From contig LNEI01000017.1 in the NCBI GenBank assembly GCA_001464455.1, positions 62,001 to 126,000 of the forward strand: a DNA stretch of 64,000 nt. Direction: 5' to 3'. The stretch's first letter is position 1, and every line of letters starts with the position of its first letter. Shown here piece after piece: positions 36,265 to 44,061 of this stretch. This DNA is from Acidobacteria bacterium Ga0077534 (lineage in GTDB: Bacteria > Acidobacteriota > Blastocatellia > Pyrinomonadales > Pyrinomonadaceae). A model generated the notes under the pieces. It did no database searches, was not told the DNA's origin, and saw only the letters and a program-made list of their open reading frames with translations. The position numbers and the translations under genes are program-made.

Positions 36265-37016
36265 ATCCGCACCTCGATCCCGCGCATTTCGAGGAATGCC
36301 TTTAATTCCGGAATGGCGATCTCGCCGTAGTGAAACACGCTCGCCGCCAGAGCCGCGTCGGCATTGCCGATCGCGAAAACATCCGCAAAATCGTCCATCG
36401 TCCCCGCTCCGCCCGAGGCGATCACAGGAACACGAACTGCGTTTGAGATATCACGCGTCAGCCCGATCTCAAAACCATCTTTTGTTCCGTCAGCATTCAT
36501 CGAGGTGAGCAGAATCTCGCCAGCGCCGAGTTCAACGCCACGCATTGCCCATTCAACCGCATCAAGATCGGTCGCAACTCTACCGCCATTTAGAAAGACC
36601 TTCCAGCCATCGTCTGTCTCTTTCGCATCTATAGCGAGAACCACACATTGCGAACCAAAATTTGTCGCCGCGTGACTCAAGATCGTCGAATCTTTCACGG
36701 CCGCCGTGTTTATCGAAACTTTGTCTGCTCCGCAATCCAGCAACGCCCCAATGTCTTCGACCGTCGAGATGCCGCCGCCGACCGTGAACGGAATATTTAT
36801 CTCGGCCGCGACCCGCCGGACGATCTCGGCAAACGTCTTTCGCCGCTCGTTCGTCGCCGAGATATCGAGCAGAACAAGTTCGTCGGCACCTTCAGTCGAA
36901 TATCTCGCTGCTAACTCCACCGGATCACCGGCGTCCCTAAGCCCGAGGAAATTTGTACCTTTGACAGTTCGTCCGTCCTTTACGTCAAGGCATGGAACGA
37001 TGCGTTTAGCCAGCAT
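36261..37016 (-). CDS. hisF: Imidazole glycerol phosphate synthase, cyclase subunit HisF
   Basis: A 251-residue TIM barrel: [18 protein letters not shown] with the catalytic Asp11, FTVGGGIST at the first phosphate site, and [11 protein letters not shown] at the second. It works as a heterodimer with HisH, which supplies ammonia. The start overlaps the end of hisA by 11 nt. Confidence 0.97.
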   Translation of the reverse strand: MLAKRIVPCLDVKDGRTVKGTNFLGLRDAGDPVELAARYSTEGADELVLLDISATNERRKTFAEIVRRVAAEINIPFTVGGGISTVEDIGALLDCGADKVSINTAAVKDSTILSHAATNFGSQCVVLAIDAKETDDGWKVFLNGGRVATDLDAVEWAMRGVELGAGEILLTSMNADGTKDGFEIGLTRDISNAVRVPVIASGGAGTMDDFADVFAIGNADAALAASVFHYGEIAIPELKAFLEMRGIEVRI

Positions 37017-37728
37017 ATTTGGCGAGATCCTCCAATTTTATATTCTGCTCGTAAAGGGCCTTTCCGACGATCACGCCTGAGCAGCCGATTCGGTCGAGTT
37101 CGTCGATATCAGCGATAGACGTGACGCCGCCGCTCGCGATCAGATCGATCTCTTGGATCGCCGCCCTGATCTGCCGATAAAGCTTAAACGCGGGCCCTTT
37201 CATCGCTCCGTCGCTCGCTATGTCGGTTACGAAAGCATTGGTCACGCCCCTTTCGCCGAAGTTACGCAGAAATGCGAGAACAGGTATCGAGGTGTCCGTC
37301 TGCCAACCATCAACCGCAACTCTACCGCCCCGTGAATCCGCACCTAGCAGGAGCTTTTCGCCGCCGAATTTGTCGACCCATGAAAGAAAAAGCTCCGGCT
37401 GTTTTACCGCAACGCTTCCAACAGTCGCGATCGCCGCTCCGGTCTCAAAAACCGCCGCGACATCAGATTCCGTTTTCAAACCACCGCTAAAATCGATATT
37501 GAGTTTCGTTCCGCTCGCGACCTTTTTCAACACGTGCAGATTCGCCGGTGCTCCTGTTCGGGCACCGTCAAGGTCGACCATGTGCAGCCGCCGCAAACCC
37601 GCATCTTCGAAACGTTTAGCAGTCTCGAGCGGGTCGTCGGAATAGATAGTTTTTCGCGCAAAATCACCCTGGGTAAGCCGCACGCACTTTCCGCCGATCA
37701 GATCCATCGCTGGAATTATTTCGATCAT
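37006..37728 (-). CDS. hisA: ProFAR isomerase HisA
   Basis: A 240-residue TIM barrel related to His[21 protein letters not shown] with the catalytic Asp8, DFSGGLKTE, and [13 protein letters not shown] at the phosphate sites. It catalyses the Amadori rearrangement in step 4 of histidine synthesis. It is separated from the upstream hisH by a heptamer-repeat tract, the only sizeable gap besides hisB-hisC in the operon. Confidence 0.97.
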   Translation of the reverse strand: MIEIIPAMDLIGGKCVRLTQGDFARKTIYSDDPLETAKRFEDAGLRRLHMVDLDGARTGAPANLHVLKKVASGTKLNIDFSGGLKTESDVAAVFETGAAIATVGSVAVKQPELFLSWVDKFGGEKLLLGADSRGGRVAVDGWQTDTSIPVLAFLRNFGERGVTNAFVTDIASDGAMKGPAFKLYRQIRAAIQEIDLIASGGVTSIADIDELDRIGCSGVIVGKALYEQNIKLEDLAKYAG

Positions 37729-37731
37729 ATT

Positions 37732-37766
37732 TAGTTAGTGAATAGTTAACAGTGAATAGTTGATTT
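37732..37766. repeat. Heptamer tandem array in the hisH-hisA gap
   Basis: Five 7-mers: TAGTTAG, TGAATAG, TTAACAG, TGAATAG, TTGATTT. They exactly fill the space between the hisH stop and the hisA start. Confidence 0.7.
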
Positions 37767-38349
37767 AGATCTTTAGAAAATTCGTTAAGATCCTTTCTCC
37801 GACCGCTCCCGATTTTTCGGGGTGAAACTGAATCGCATGAAAATTATCCCGCCCGATCGCAGCACTGAATTTTTGCCCGTATTCGCACGTCGCAGTCGTG
37901 CTATCGCCCGTTTCAACATAGTAGCCGTGGACGAAATAAACGCGTTCGCCATCGGCGACGCCCTCAAATAGTGGTGAATTGAGTTCAGTGATCCGATTCC
38001 ATCCCGTGTGCGGTATTTTCAATGTGTCGAACTCAAATCGACAAACGCGATATGGCACGATGCCTAGGCATTCCGTATCATTTTCCTGGGAGGTTTCGCA
38101 CATTAGCTGCATCCCAAGGCAAATGCCCAAAACCGGCTGCGTGAGCGAAAGGATAACCTCATCGAGACCGCGTTCCCGCAGGTATTTCATCGCCGTCGAA
38201 GCCTCGCCGACACCGGGGAAGATAACCTTGTCCGCTGCTCGTAGATCGTCCGCGTCGTCAGTCACCACTGGCTCAACACCGAGGCGGACCAATGCGTTCG
38301 CGACAGAAGCCGTATTTCCGGCATTGTATTTAACTATTGCAACTCTCAC
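37765..38349 (-). CDS. hisH: Imidazole glycerol phosphate synthase, glutaminase subunit HisH
   Basis: A 194-residue class I glutamine amidotransferase. Starts at GTG 38349 ([12 protein letters not shown]) after AAAGGAG; the longer in-frame extension upstream lies inside hisB and is not homologous. Catalytic Cys in [10 protein letters not shown]; His and Glu in [10 protein letters not shown] near the C-terminus. The start overlaps the hisB stop by 4 nt (GTGA). Confidence 0.95.
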   Translation of the reverse strand: MRVAIVKYNAGNTASVANALVRLGVEPVVTDDADDLRAADKVIFPGVGEASTAMKYLRERGLDEVILSLTQPVLGICLGMQLMCETSQENDTECLGIVPYRVCRFEFDTLKIPHTGWNRITELNSPLFEGVADGERVYFVHGYYVETGDSTTATCEYGQKFSAAIGRDNFHAIQFHPEKSGAVGERILTNFLKI

Positions 38350-39440
38350 AAAACTCCTTTGGTCGTCGGCAACGTAGTTCCCTCGCGGCGAACCGCCATT
38401 TTGATCGCTTTCGCAAAGGCCTTGAATATCGCCTCGATCTTGTGGTGCTCGATCATGCCTGTCGCGACGATATTCAGATTGCACAAAGCCTTGTCCGAGA
38501 ATGACTTAAAGAAATGAAAGAACATCTCGGTCGGCATCTCGCCGATCATCTCGCGTTTGAATTCTGCATCCCAGACGATCCAATTCCGCCCACCAAAATC
38601 GATCGCCACCTGTGCCATACAATCATCCATCGGCAAACAAAACCCGTAACGCCCCATCCCGCGTTTATCTGCAAGGGCCAGCGAAAATGCCTCGCCCAGC
38701 GTGATCGCAACGTCCTCGATCGTGTGATGCTCGTCAATATGCAGATCGCCGTTCGCGGAAATATTCAGATCAAGCTCACCGTGCCGGGCAAGCTGTTCGA
38801 GCATGTGATCGAAAAAGCAAATTCCCGTCGAGATCGACGAATTCCCGCTGCCATCGAGGTTCAATTCGACGGTAATATCGGTCTCTTTTGTTTTGCGAGT
38901 ATGAGTGACGCTCCGTTGTGGTGTTCGCAGCAGATCATAGATCTCGCGCCAGTCGTCGACCGCAAATGCATCATCACCTTCGAGCGGAAACGATGGGTTC
39001 CGGATATAGATCGCCTTTGACCCAAGATTTCTCGCAAGTTGGACATCCGTTGGCCGGTCACCGATCACGTACGAATTTGCGAGATCGTAATCGCCCGTCA
39101 AATACTTCGTTAGCATCGCGGTTCCTGGTTTCCGCGTTGGTGCATTTTCGTGAGGAAAAGTACGGTCGACGAATACATCCGCAAATTCGATCCCCTCGTC
39201 AGCCAACGTCTGAATAACAAAATTCTGTGCCGGGTGAAAAGCCGTCTCCGGAAAACTCTCAGTCCCAAGCCCGTCCTGATTCGTCACCATCACGAGTACA
39301 TAATCGGTCTCATGAGCGATCTTCCCAAGATTCGTGATCACACCTGGTAGAAACCGCAGTTTCTCCAACAAATCGACCTGAAAGTCATCCGGCTCACGTA
39401 TCAACGTCCCATCTCGGTCGATGAAAAGTACTTTTTTCAT
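38346..39440 (-). CDS. hisB: Bifunctional histidinol-phosphatase/imidazoleglycerol-phosphate dehydratase
   Basis: A 364-residue fusion as in enterobacteria. The N-terminal HAD phosphatase (1-165) has FIDRDGTLI with the nucleophile Asp and a zinc-loop-like [13 protein letters not shown]. The C-terminal dehydratase (170-364) has the metal-binding [25 protein letters not shown] and [10 protein letters not shown]. It performs steps 6 and 8 of the pathway. 42 nt of heptamer repeats separate it from hisC upstream. Confidence 0.96.
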   Translation of the reverse strand: MKKVLFIDRDGTLIREPDDFQVDLLEKLRFLPGVITNLGKIAHETDYVLVMVTNQDGLGTESFPETAFHPAQNFVIQTLADEGIEFADVFVDRTFPHENAPTRKPGTAMLTKYLTGDYDLANSYVIGDRPTDVQLARNLGSKAIYIRNPSFPLEGDDAFAVDDWREIYDLLRTPQRSVTHTRKTKETDITVELNLDGSGNSSISTGICFFDHMLEQLARHGELDLNISANGDLHIDEHHTIEDVAITLGEAFSLALADKRGMGRYGFCLPMDDCMAQVAIDFGGRNWIVWDAEFKREMIGEMPTEMFFHFFKSFSDKALCNLNIVATGMIEHHKIEAIFKAFAKAIKMAVRREGTTLPTTKGVL

Positions 39441-39450
39441 AAGTTTGATA

Positions 39451-39493
39451 AATCTAGCTAATAGCTAGTTGGCTAACAGCTATTAGCTATTCT
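39451..39493. repeat. Heptamer tandem array in the hisB-hisC gap
   Basis: AATCTAG, CTAATAG, CTAGTTG, (G), CTAACAG, CTATTAG, CTATTCT. The last units run into the hisC stop codon and penultimate codons. Confidence 0.7.
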
Positions 39494-40556
39494 TCTTGCG
39501 GCCCATGCTGCCAAATCGGCTCAATGCCGAGATCAACCGGACGTTTTCCTCACTGGTGCCCACGGTTATCCGCAAGCATCCCTCACAAAGTTCGACATTA
39601 CTCCGGTCGCGAACCACGATCTTTTCCTCGATAAGATAGCGGTAGGTCGCCTTGGCATCATCGACCTTAACGAGAAGAAAATTTGCGTCAGATGGGTATA
39701 TCTTTTGTACGAAGTTGAGAGCCGATAACGATGCTTCGAGACTCTTCCTTTCTAGTTTCGCAGAAGTTATCCATCTAGTTACGGTCGATTCACTTTCCAG
39801 AGCGTCGATCACCGCCCGCTGAGCCAGGCCGCTGACGTTGTACGGCGGCTTTACGCGGTTCATCAGATCGATGATCTCGCTACTCGCAAACGCGAGCCCG
39901 ACACGAACACCTGCCATTCCCCAAGCCTTAGAGAACGTCTGCAAGACGACGAGATTCGGGAAAGAGCCGAGTTCTGCGATCATCGATGGTTCATCGGCAA
40001 AATCGATATACGCCTCGTCAACAACGACGATTCCCGTGAATTGTCGAGCGATCTCAAGGATTGATTCGCGGCTCATCAGATTGCCAGTCGGATTGTTTGG
40101 CGAGCAGATGAAGATCAGTTTTGTGGCGTCAGAAATGCCCGCTAGGGTCGCCGGTACATCGAGCCGAAAGTCATCCGTTAACCGAACCTCACGCACGGCC
40201 ACGTCATTTATATCCGCAGAAACCCGATACATCCCGTAAGTCGGCGGACAAGTTATCACTTCATCTTGTCCCGGTTCGCAGAAAATTCGGAACAGCAGGT
40301 CGATCGCCTCGTCGCTGCCGTTTCCGACAAATATCTGCGGCGGCGAAACGCCCTTTATCGCCGCGATCCGATCTTTTAGCTCACGTTGCAACGGATCGGG
40401 ATAGCGATTCAAACCAAACCCCGCAGGCGAGCCAAATGCGTTCTCGTTGGCGTCGAGAAACACCTCCGCCGAGCCTTCGAATTCTGACCTAGCCGACGAA
40501 TATGGTTTTAGATTCCTAATGTTCTTACGCACCAGGCTTTGCAGATCAAAAGTCAT
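39483..40556 (-). CDS. hisC: Histidinol-phosphate aminotransferase
   Basis: A 357-residue PLP enzyme. The start is ATG 40556, 11 nt inside the hisD end, with GGAGG 6 nt ahead; the longer frame from 40607 is antisense-like extension. Motifs: GNGSDEAIDL, CSPNNPTGNL, VVDEAYIDF, and the Schiff-base Lys in QTFSKAWGMAGVRVG. Step 7 of histidine synthesis. Confidence 0.95.
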   Translation of the reverse strand: MTFDLQSLVRKNIRNLKPYSSARSEFEGSAEVFLDANENAFGSPAGFGLNRYPDPLQRELKDRIAAIKGVSPPQIFVGNGSDEAIDLLFRIFCEPGQDEVITCPPTYGMYRVSADINDVAVREVRLTDDFRLDVPATLAGISDATKLIFICSPNNPTGNLMSRESILEIARQFTGIVVVDEAYIDFADEPSMIAELGSFPNLVVLQTFSKAWGMAGVRVGLAFASSEIIDLMNRVKPPYNVSGLAQRAVIDALESESTVTRWITSAKLERKSLEASLSALNFVQKIYPSDANFLLVKVDDAKATYRYLIEEKIVVRDRSNVELCEGCLRITVGTSEENVRLISALSRFGSMGRKKNS

Positions 40557-41844
40557 CGCGGCCTCCGCCCCATTCTCGTCTGATCGCGACGGCGTTTTTG
40601 TGGGCATCCAGACCTTCCGCTGCTGCCATTGTCTCGATCGTCGGGCCGAGGTTTTGAATGCCTTCGGCGGTCAAACGCTGAAACGTGATGCTTTTAGTAA
40701 AACTCGCGACCGACACGCCGCTGTACGCCCGAGCCGCACCACCGGTGGGCAGCGTGTGATTCGTCCCCGAAGCGTAATCACCCGCACTCTCGCACGAGTA
40801 GTTTCCGATGAATACGGAACCCGCGTTGATGATGGATTCGGCGACCTCGTCCGCATCTTGCGTGGCGATTATAAGGTGCTCGGCCGCATATTCGTTAAGA
40901 AGTTCTATTCCGTCTTCGATCGTTGCCACCAAGATCGCTTTCGAATTCTGAATAGCAGCTGCAGCCGTCGACTTGCGCGGTAGCAATTCGATCTGCCGAT
41001 CAACCTCGGCGAGCGCTTCATTGATCACGGTTTCCGACGTCGAAACAAGAACAACCTGACTGTCCGGCCCATGCTCAGCCTGCGAAAGCAAATCAGCGGC
41101 AACGAAAGCAGGAATGCAGCTTTCATCAGCCAAAACAGCAACTTCCGAAGGCCCGGCCGGCATGTCGATGGCGACGCCTGCACGCAAAACCTGAAGCTTC
41201 GCCTCCGTCACAAACTGATTCCCCGGCCCAAATATCTTATAAACCGAAGGCACCGTCTCCGTCCCATACGCCAAAGCCCCGATCGCCTGTGCGCCACCGA
41301 TCTTGAAAACTTTGGTTGCGCCGCAAAGCCTCGCGGCGTAGAGCGTTGTCGCGTCGATCTTCCCCTCACTGTTAGGCGGCGATGTGACAACAATCTCCCG
41401 GCAACCCGCGAGTTTTGCCGGGATCACGAGCATGAGCACAGTCGAAAAAAGCGGAGCACTGCCGGCGGGAACATAAAGCCCGACCTTTTCGATCGCAACA
41501 TTCTTTTTCCAGCAAAAAACGCCCGGCGTTGTCTCGATGACGGTTCGTTCGGTAGTACCTACGACGTGAAACTTCTCGATATTAGCTTTCGCGACCGCAA
41601 TGGCATCCTTGAGTTCCTGCGAAACAAGTGATTCTGCCTCGAGAAATTCGTCATCGGTGACCAAAAAATCGTCAAGCTCAACCTTGTCAAAATGCCTCGC
41701 ACAATGACGCAAAGCCGAATCGCCGTGTTGACGAACATCTTTCAGAATATTTGCGACCGTGCGCTCGAGAAAAACGGTGTCGATCGTCGGGCGTTTGAGC
41801 ATCGCGGACCACGTTTCTTTTGATGGATATTTGATAATTTGCAT
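40546..41844 (-). CDS. hisD: Histidinol dehydrogenase
   Basis: A 432-residue NAD- and zinc-dependent enzyme for the last two steps. Seen: YVPAGSAPLFSTVLMLVIPAK, FGPGNQFVTEAK, IDMPAGPSEV, the LSQAEHGPDSQ segment and the C-terminal NHTLPTGGAARAYSGVS. Zinc ligands are expected in QAEHGPD and near the C-terminus. It starts 5 nt after the hisG stop. Confidence 0.97.
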   Translation of the reverse strand: MQIIKYPSKETWSAMLKRPTIDTVFLERTVANILKDVRQHGDSALRHCARHFDKVELDDFLVTDDEFLEAESLVSQELKDAIAVAKANIEKFHVVGTTERTVIETTPGVFCWKKNVAIEKVGLYVPAGSAPLFSTVLMLVIPAKLAGCREIVVTSPPNSEGKIDATTLYAARLCGATKVFKIGGAQAIGALAYGTETVPSVYKIFGPGNQFVTEAKLQVLRAGVAIDMPAGPSEVAVLADESCIPAFVAADLLSQAEHGPDSQVVLVSTSETVINEALAEVDRQIELLPRKSTAAAAIQNSKAILVATIEDGIELLNEYAAEHLIIATQDADEVAESIINAGSVFIGNYSCESAGDYASGTNHTLPTGGAARAYSGVSVASFTKSITFQRLTAEGIQNLGPTIETMAAAEGLDAHKNAVAIRREWGGGRDDF

Positions 41845-41849
41845 ATTCG

Positions 41850-42704
41850 TTACCTGATCATCTGATCGATAGAGAGCACCAGAATTCCCTCAGCTCCCGC
41901 TCCTTTCAAAGCGTCAACGACCTCCCAAAAGTCCGTTTCGCTCACAACCGAATGCAGCGAAACCCAGCCTTCATCAGCAAGCGGAACCATCGACGGGCTT
42001 CGCATTCCGGGCAGAAGGCGTTTGATGTCGTCGACTTTTTCAACCGGAGCGTTTAGCAGGATGTATTTGTTTTGAGCCGCAGCCTTTACACTGCGGATGC
42101 GGAATAGAAGTTTGTCGAGAATTGCCTGTTGTTCAGAGCCGAGATCACGCCGCTTGATCAGAACCGCCTCGGACAGCATTACCGTTTCGACTTCACGCAA
42201 GCCGTTGGAGAACAAGGTGCTTCCCGAACTCACCAGATCGCAAACCGCATCCGCCAAACCGATCGACGGAGCGATCTCGACCGAGCCGCTGATCTCGTGA
42301 ATGTCTGCAGAAACACCGCGTGATGTGAAATATTCGCGGAGAATGTTTGGATAGCTCGTCGCGATCTTCATGCCCGCGAGTTGTGACAGTTCGGAGTATT
42401 CAAAGCCTTTCGGCACAGCAAGCGACAAACGGCAGCGGCCAAAGCCCAGCTTTTCGATAGTCTCAACGGCTTTTGGGTTTTCAGCGATCACGTTCTCGCC
42501 GACAATGCCTATATCGGCGACGCCATCCGCGACGTAATCCGGAATATCGTCATCCCGCAGAAAAAATATCTCGAGCGGAAAATCCGCCGCCTCAGCCCGT
42601 AGCTTTCCCAGCCCGTTCGAAAAGCCTATGCCGCATTTTCTAAGCAGCTCGGTTGAGCCATCCGACAATCTTCCTGATTTTTGTAAAGCTATCTTTAATT
42701 TCAT
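41850..42704 (-). CDS. hisG: ATP phosphoribosyltransferase, long form
   Basis: A 284-residue HisG of the long (HisZ-independent) class. The catalytic part starts MKLKIALQKSGRLSDGS and includes VADIGIVGEN and the PRPP site EISGSVEIAPSIGLADAV. The last 75 residues form the ACT-like regulatory domain that binds histidine. ATG 42704 matches family starts; an in-frame ATG at 42731 would add 9 residues. Neither has a good Shine-Dalgarno. It is the first structural gene of the operon, behind the His-rich leader, so it is subject to both feedback inhibition and probable attenuation. Confidence 0.95.
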   Translation of the reverse strand: MKLKIALQKSGRLSDGSTELLRKCGIGFSNGLGKLRAEAADFPLEIFFLRDDDIPDYVADGVADIGIVGENVIAENPKAVETIEKLGFGRCRLSLAVPKGFEYSELSQLAGMKIATSYPNILREYFTSRGVSADIHEISGSVEIAPSIGLADAVCDLVSSGSTLFSNGLREVETVMLSEAVLIKRRDLGSEQQAILDKLLFRIRSVKAAAQNKYILLNAPVEKVDDIKRLLPGMRSPSMVPLADEGWVSLHSVVSETDFWEVVDALKGAGAEGILVLSIDQMIR

Positions 42705-42798
42705 ATCTAAAAACGACAAAGCGACGCCCATCGAGACTTGTTTCGAAGTTTCGCGGCGTTTGGATTAAAACTAATTTACGATTTTGTTAGAACGAAGA

Positions 42799-42864
42799 TC
42801 AGTTCACGCGGCGATGTGTCGCGTGATGATGGTGGAGATGGAAATGTGAACTAGCAGTAAACAT
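42799..42864 (-). CDS. hisL: Histidine operon leader peptide (hisL-like)
   Basis: A 21-codon frame, ATG 42864 to TGA 42799. Seven of 21 residues are His: positions 7, 9, 11-14 (HHHH) and 17. It lies 68 to 95 nt upstream of the hisG starts, on the same strand, with GAGAAG before the ATG. A CACGCG/CGCGTG inverted pair lies within the codons after the His run. This is the classic design of a his attenuator. I could not identify a clear U-tailed terminator before hisG, so the exact mechanism (terminator versus hisG start masking) is open. Confidence 0.8.
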   Translation of the reverse strand: MFTASSHFHLHHHHATHRRVN

Positions 42865-42874
42865 CTTCTCTACT

Positions 42875-42904
42875 ATTAGAAACACAGTCGAAATTCTTTT
42901 GCAA
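42875..42904 (-). promoter_or_regulatory. Putative his operon promoter
   Basis: On the minus strand TTGCAA (42904-42899), 18-nt spacer, TCTAAT (42880-42875). The start of transcription would be only a few nt before the leader ATG. A TTGACG lies slightly upstream as an alternative -35. Confidence 0.4.
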
Positions 42905-42915
42905 GCGTTCGTCAA

Positions 42916-43707
42916 TTAAGTCGCCTCGATGAACCGCAGCTCAGTAAATGGTCCTTTCGCTTCGACCACCTGAGGGGTAAATGAGTAACTGCGGCTATTT
43001 ACGACGATCGTGTACGATCCTTCCGCCAGATCCTCAAACAAAAATGTTCCAAAAGTTCCGGTCAGATATACCTTTTCTGTCCCGTCCGGCTTCTTCAGCA
43101 CAACCTTGGCGTGTCGTAAACCTCGCCAATCCATGTCCAGAACTCTGCCAACGATCGCACTTTTACGTTCACCGATGTTGATCACTGCAGTTTGATAGTC
43201 CGTCTTTAACATTCGCCCATCCGTCGCAGCGGTTCCCTGTTGCGTGGGCGTGGGGCTGAAGGTAAAAGAGTGCGACCCTGGCCGCGCATCATCCGCCACT
43301 CGGAAAACAGCCGTCACGACCTGCCTCGTCCCCTTTTCAAAAGGCTTGATCGCATCTACCAGCAGCCCGAATTTCCCTTTGGCAGTCTGTTCGGCGTTGA
43401 CCGCGAGATTAGCCGCTTCCGGCTTATCGATGCCTAGAGTTGACGAAACATACTTAAAGACGGTCGGGTCAAAATTTATCGTAAACGAGACAGCGTTGAC
43501 ATTTCCATCCGAAACGAGCTCGAATGCGAGCGTCATGTCGCGTCCGGGCACAACCGGCGTCAAGGCCCTCGCTCGCATCGTCGCCTCGGCCTTCTCAATG
43601 GCCGCCTTCGGCGCATTATTCTGAAATGCCGCCCGGATGTGGTAAGCATCGACGTTAAAAAAAATGCTGATGACCAGCAGCGAAAGTGCGATCTTTTTCT
43701 GTCTCAT
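42916..43707 (-). CDS. Secreted cohesin-like protein with carboxypeptidase-regulatory-like C-terminus
   Basis: A 263-residue protein from ATG 43707 (CGGAG 5 nt ahead), which opens a signal peptide (KIALSLLVISIFFNVDAYH). Residues about 50-170 resemble a cohesin-type beta-sandwich (VVPGRDMTLAFELVSDGNVNAVSF style start, FDPTVFKYVSS, GKFGLLVDA). Residues 180-263 form a carboxypeptidase-regulatory/CnaB-like domain (VGRVLDMDWRGLRHAKV, YSFTPQVVE) that matches the end of the giant protein in pattern. A role at the cell surface is inferred. It stops 52 nt before the his leader. Confidence 0.7.
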   Translation of the reverse strand: MRQKKIALSLLVISIFFNVDAYHIRAAFQNNAPKAAIEKAEATMRARALTPVVPGRDMTLAFELVSDGNVNAVSFTINFDPTVFKYVSSTLGIDKPEAANLAVNAEQTAKGKFGLLVDAIKPFEKGTRQVVTAVFRVADDARPGSHSFTFSPTPTQQGTAATDGRMLKTDYQTAVINIGERKSAIVGRVLDMDWRGLRHAKVVLKKPDGTEKVYLTGTFGTFLFEDLAEGSYTIVVNSRSYSFTPQVVEAKGPFTELRFIEAT

Positions 43708-43824
43708 ACTCCGATCCGCCTTTGTCTGGGCTAAATTATATTCGCGACTCGTCCAAATACCAAGATAGACCGGATGGGCATCGAGGTCGAAGGACTCGCG
43801 TCGAACGTGATAAAATATAAGCTT

Positions 43825-44049
43825 ATGCAAGAGCACTCCGAGGAGGAGATCCTTCACGATTTTGGCCGCCGCATCCAGAGATGCTACGGCTGTTTTATCG
43901 CCTATCACCTAAAAGACATGTATCTCGGCGAAGACGTAACCTTCTTTTGCGAACACTGCAAAGACGAGATGATGTTCCATTTTGACGAGTTTTCAAAACT
44001 TCTCGATCTTAGCAAACTAAACGAAGTAACCGGCGAGCATCACCATTGA
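43825..44049 (+). CDS. Small zinc-ribbon-like protein, unknown
   Basis: A 74-residue acidic protein (91 if the start at 43774 is used). Two CxxC pairs, CYGC and CEHC, spaced by about 21 residues suggest a zinc ribbon. The C-terminus ends GEHHH. No family recognised. It lies 12 nt upstream of the NorD-like gene and is divergent from the cohesin-like gene. Start choice is uncertain because neither ATG has a clear ribosome site. Confidence 0.6.
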   Translation: MQEHSEEEILHDFGRRIQRCYGCFIAYHLKDMYLGEDVTFFCEHCKDEMMFHFDEFSKLLDLSKLNEVTGEHHH

Positions 44050-44061
44050 CCCGCAAACGAA

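Noticed and set aside
38350-38484. Longer HisH start
   Set aside because: The additional 45 residues lie inside hisB in another frame and have no HisH similarity; GTG 38349 has AAAGGAG and the usual GTGA overlap.
42705-42798. Rho-independent terminator of a his attenuator
   Set aside because: Searched between leader stop and hisG; only weak pairings (CGAA/TTCG) and no U-run after a stem, so not annotated.
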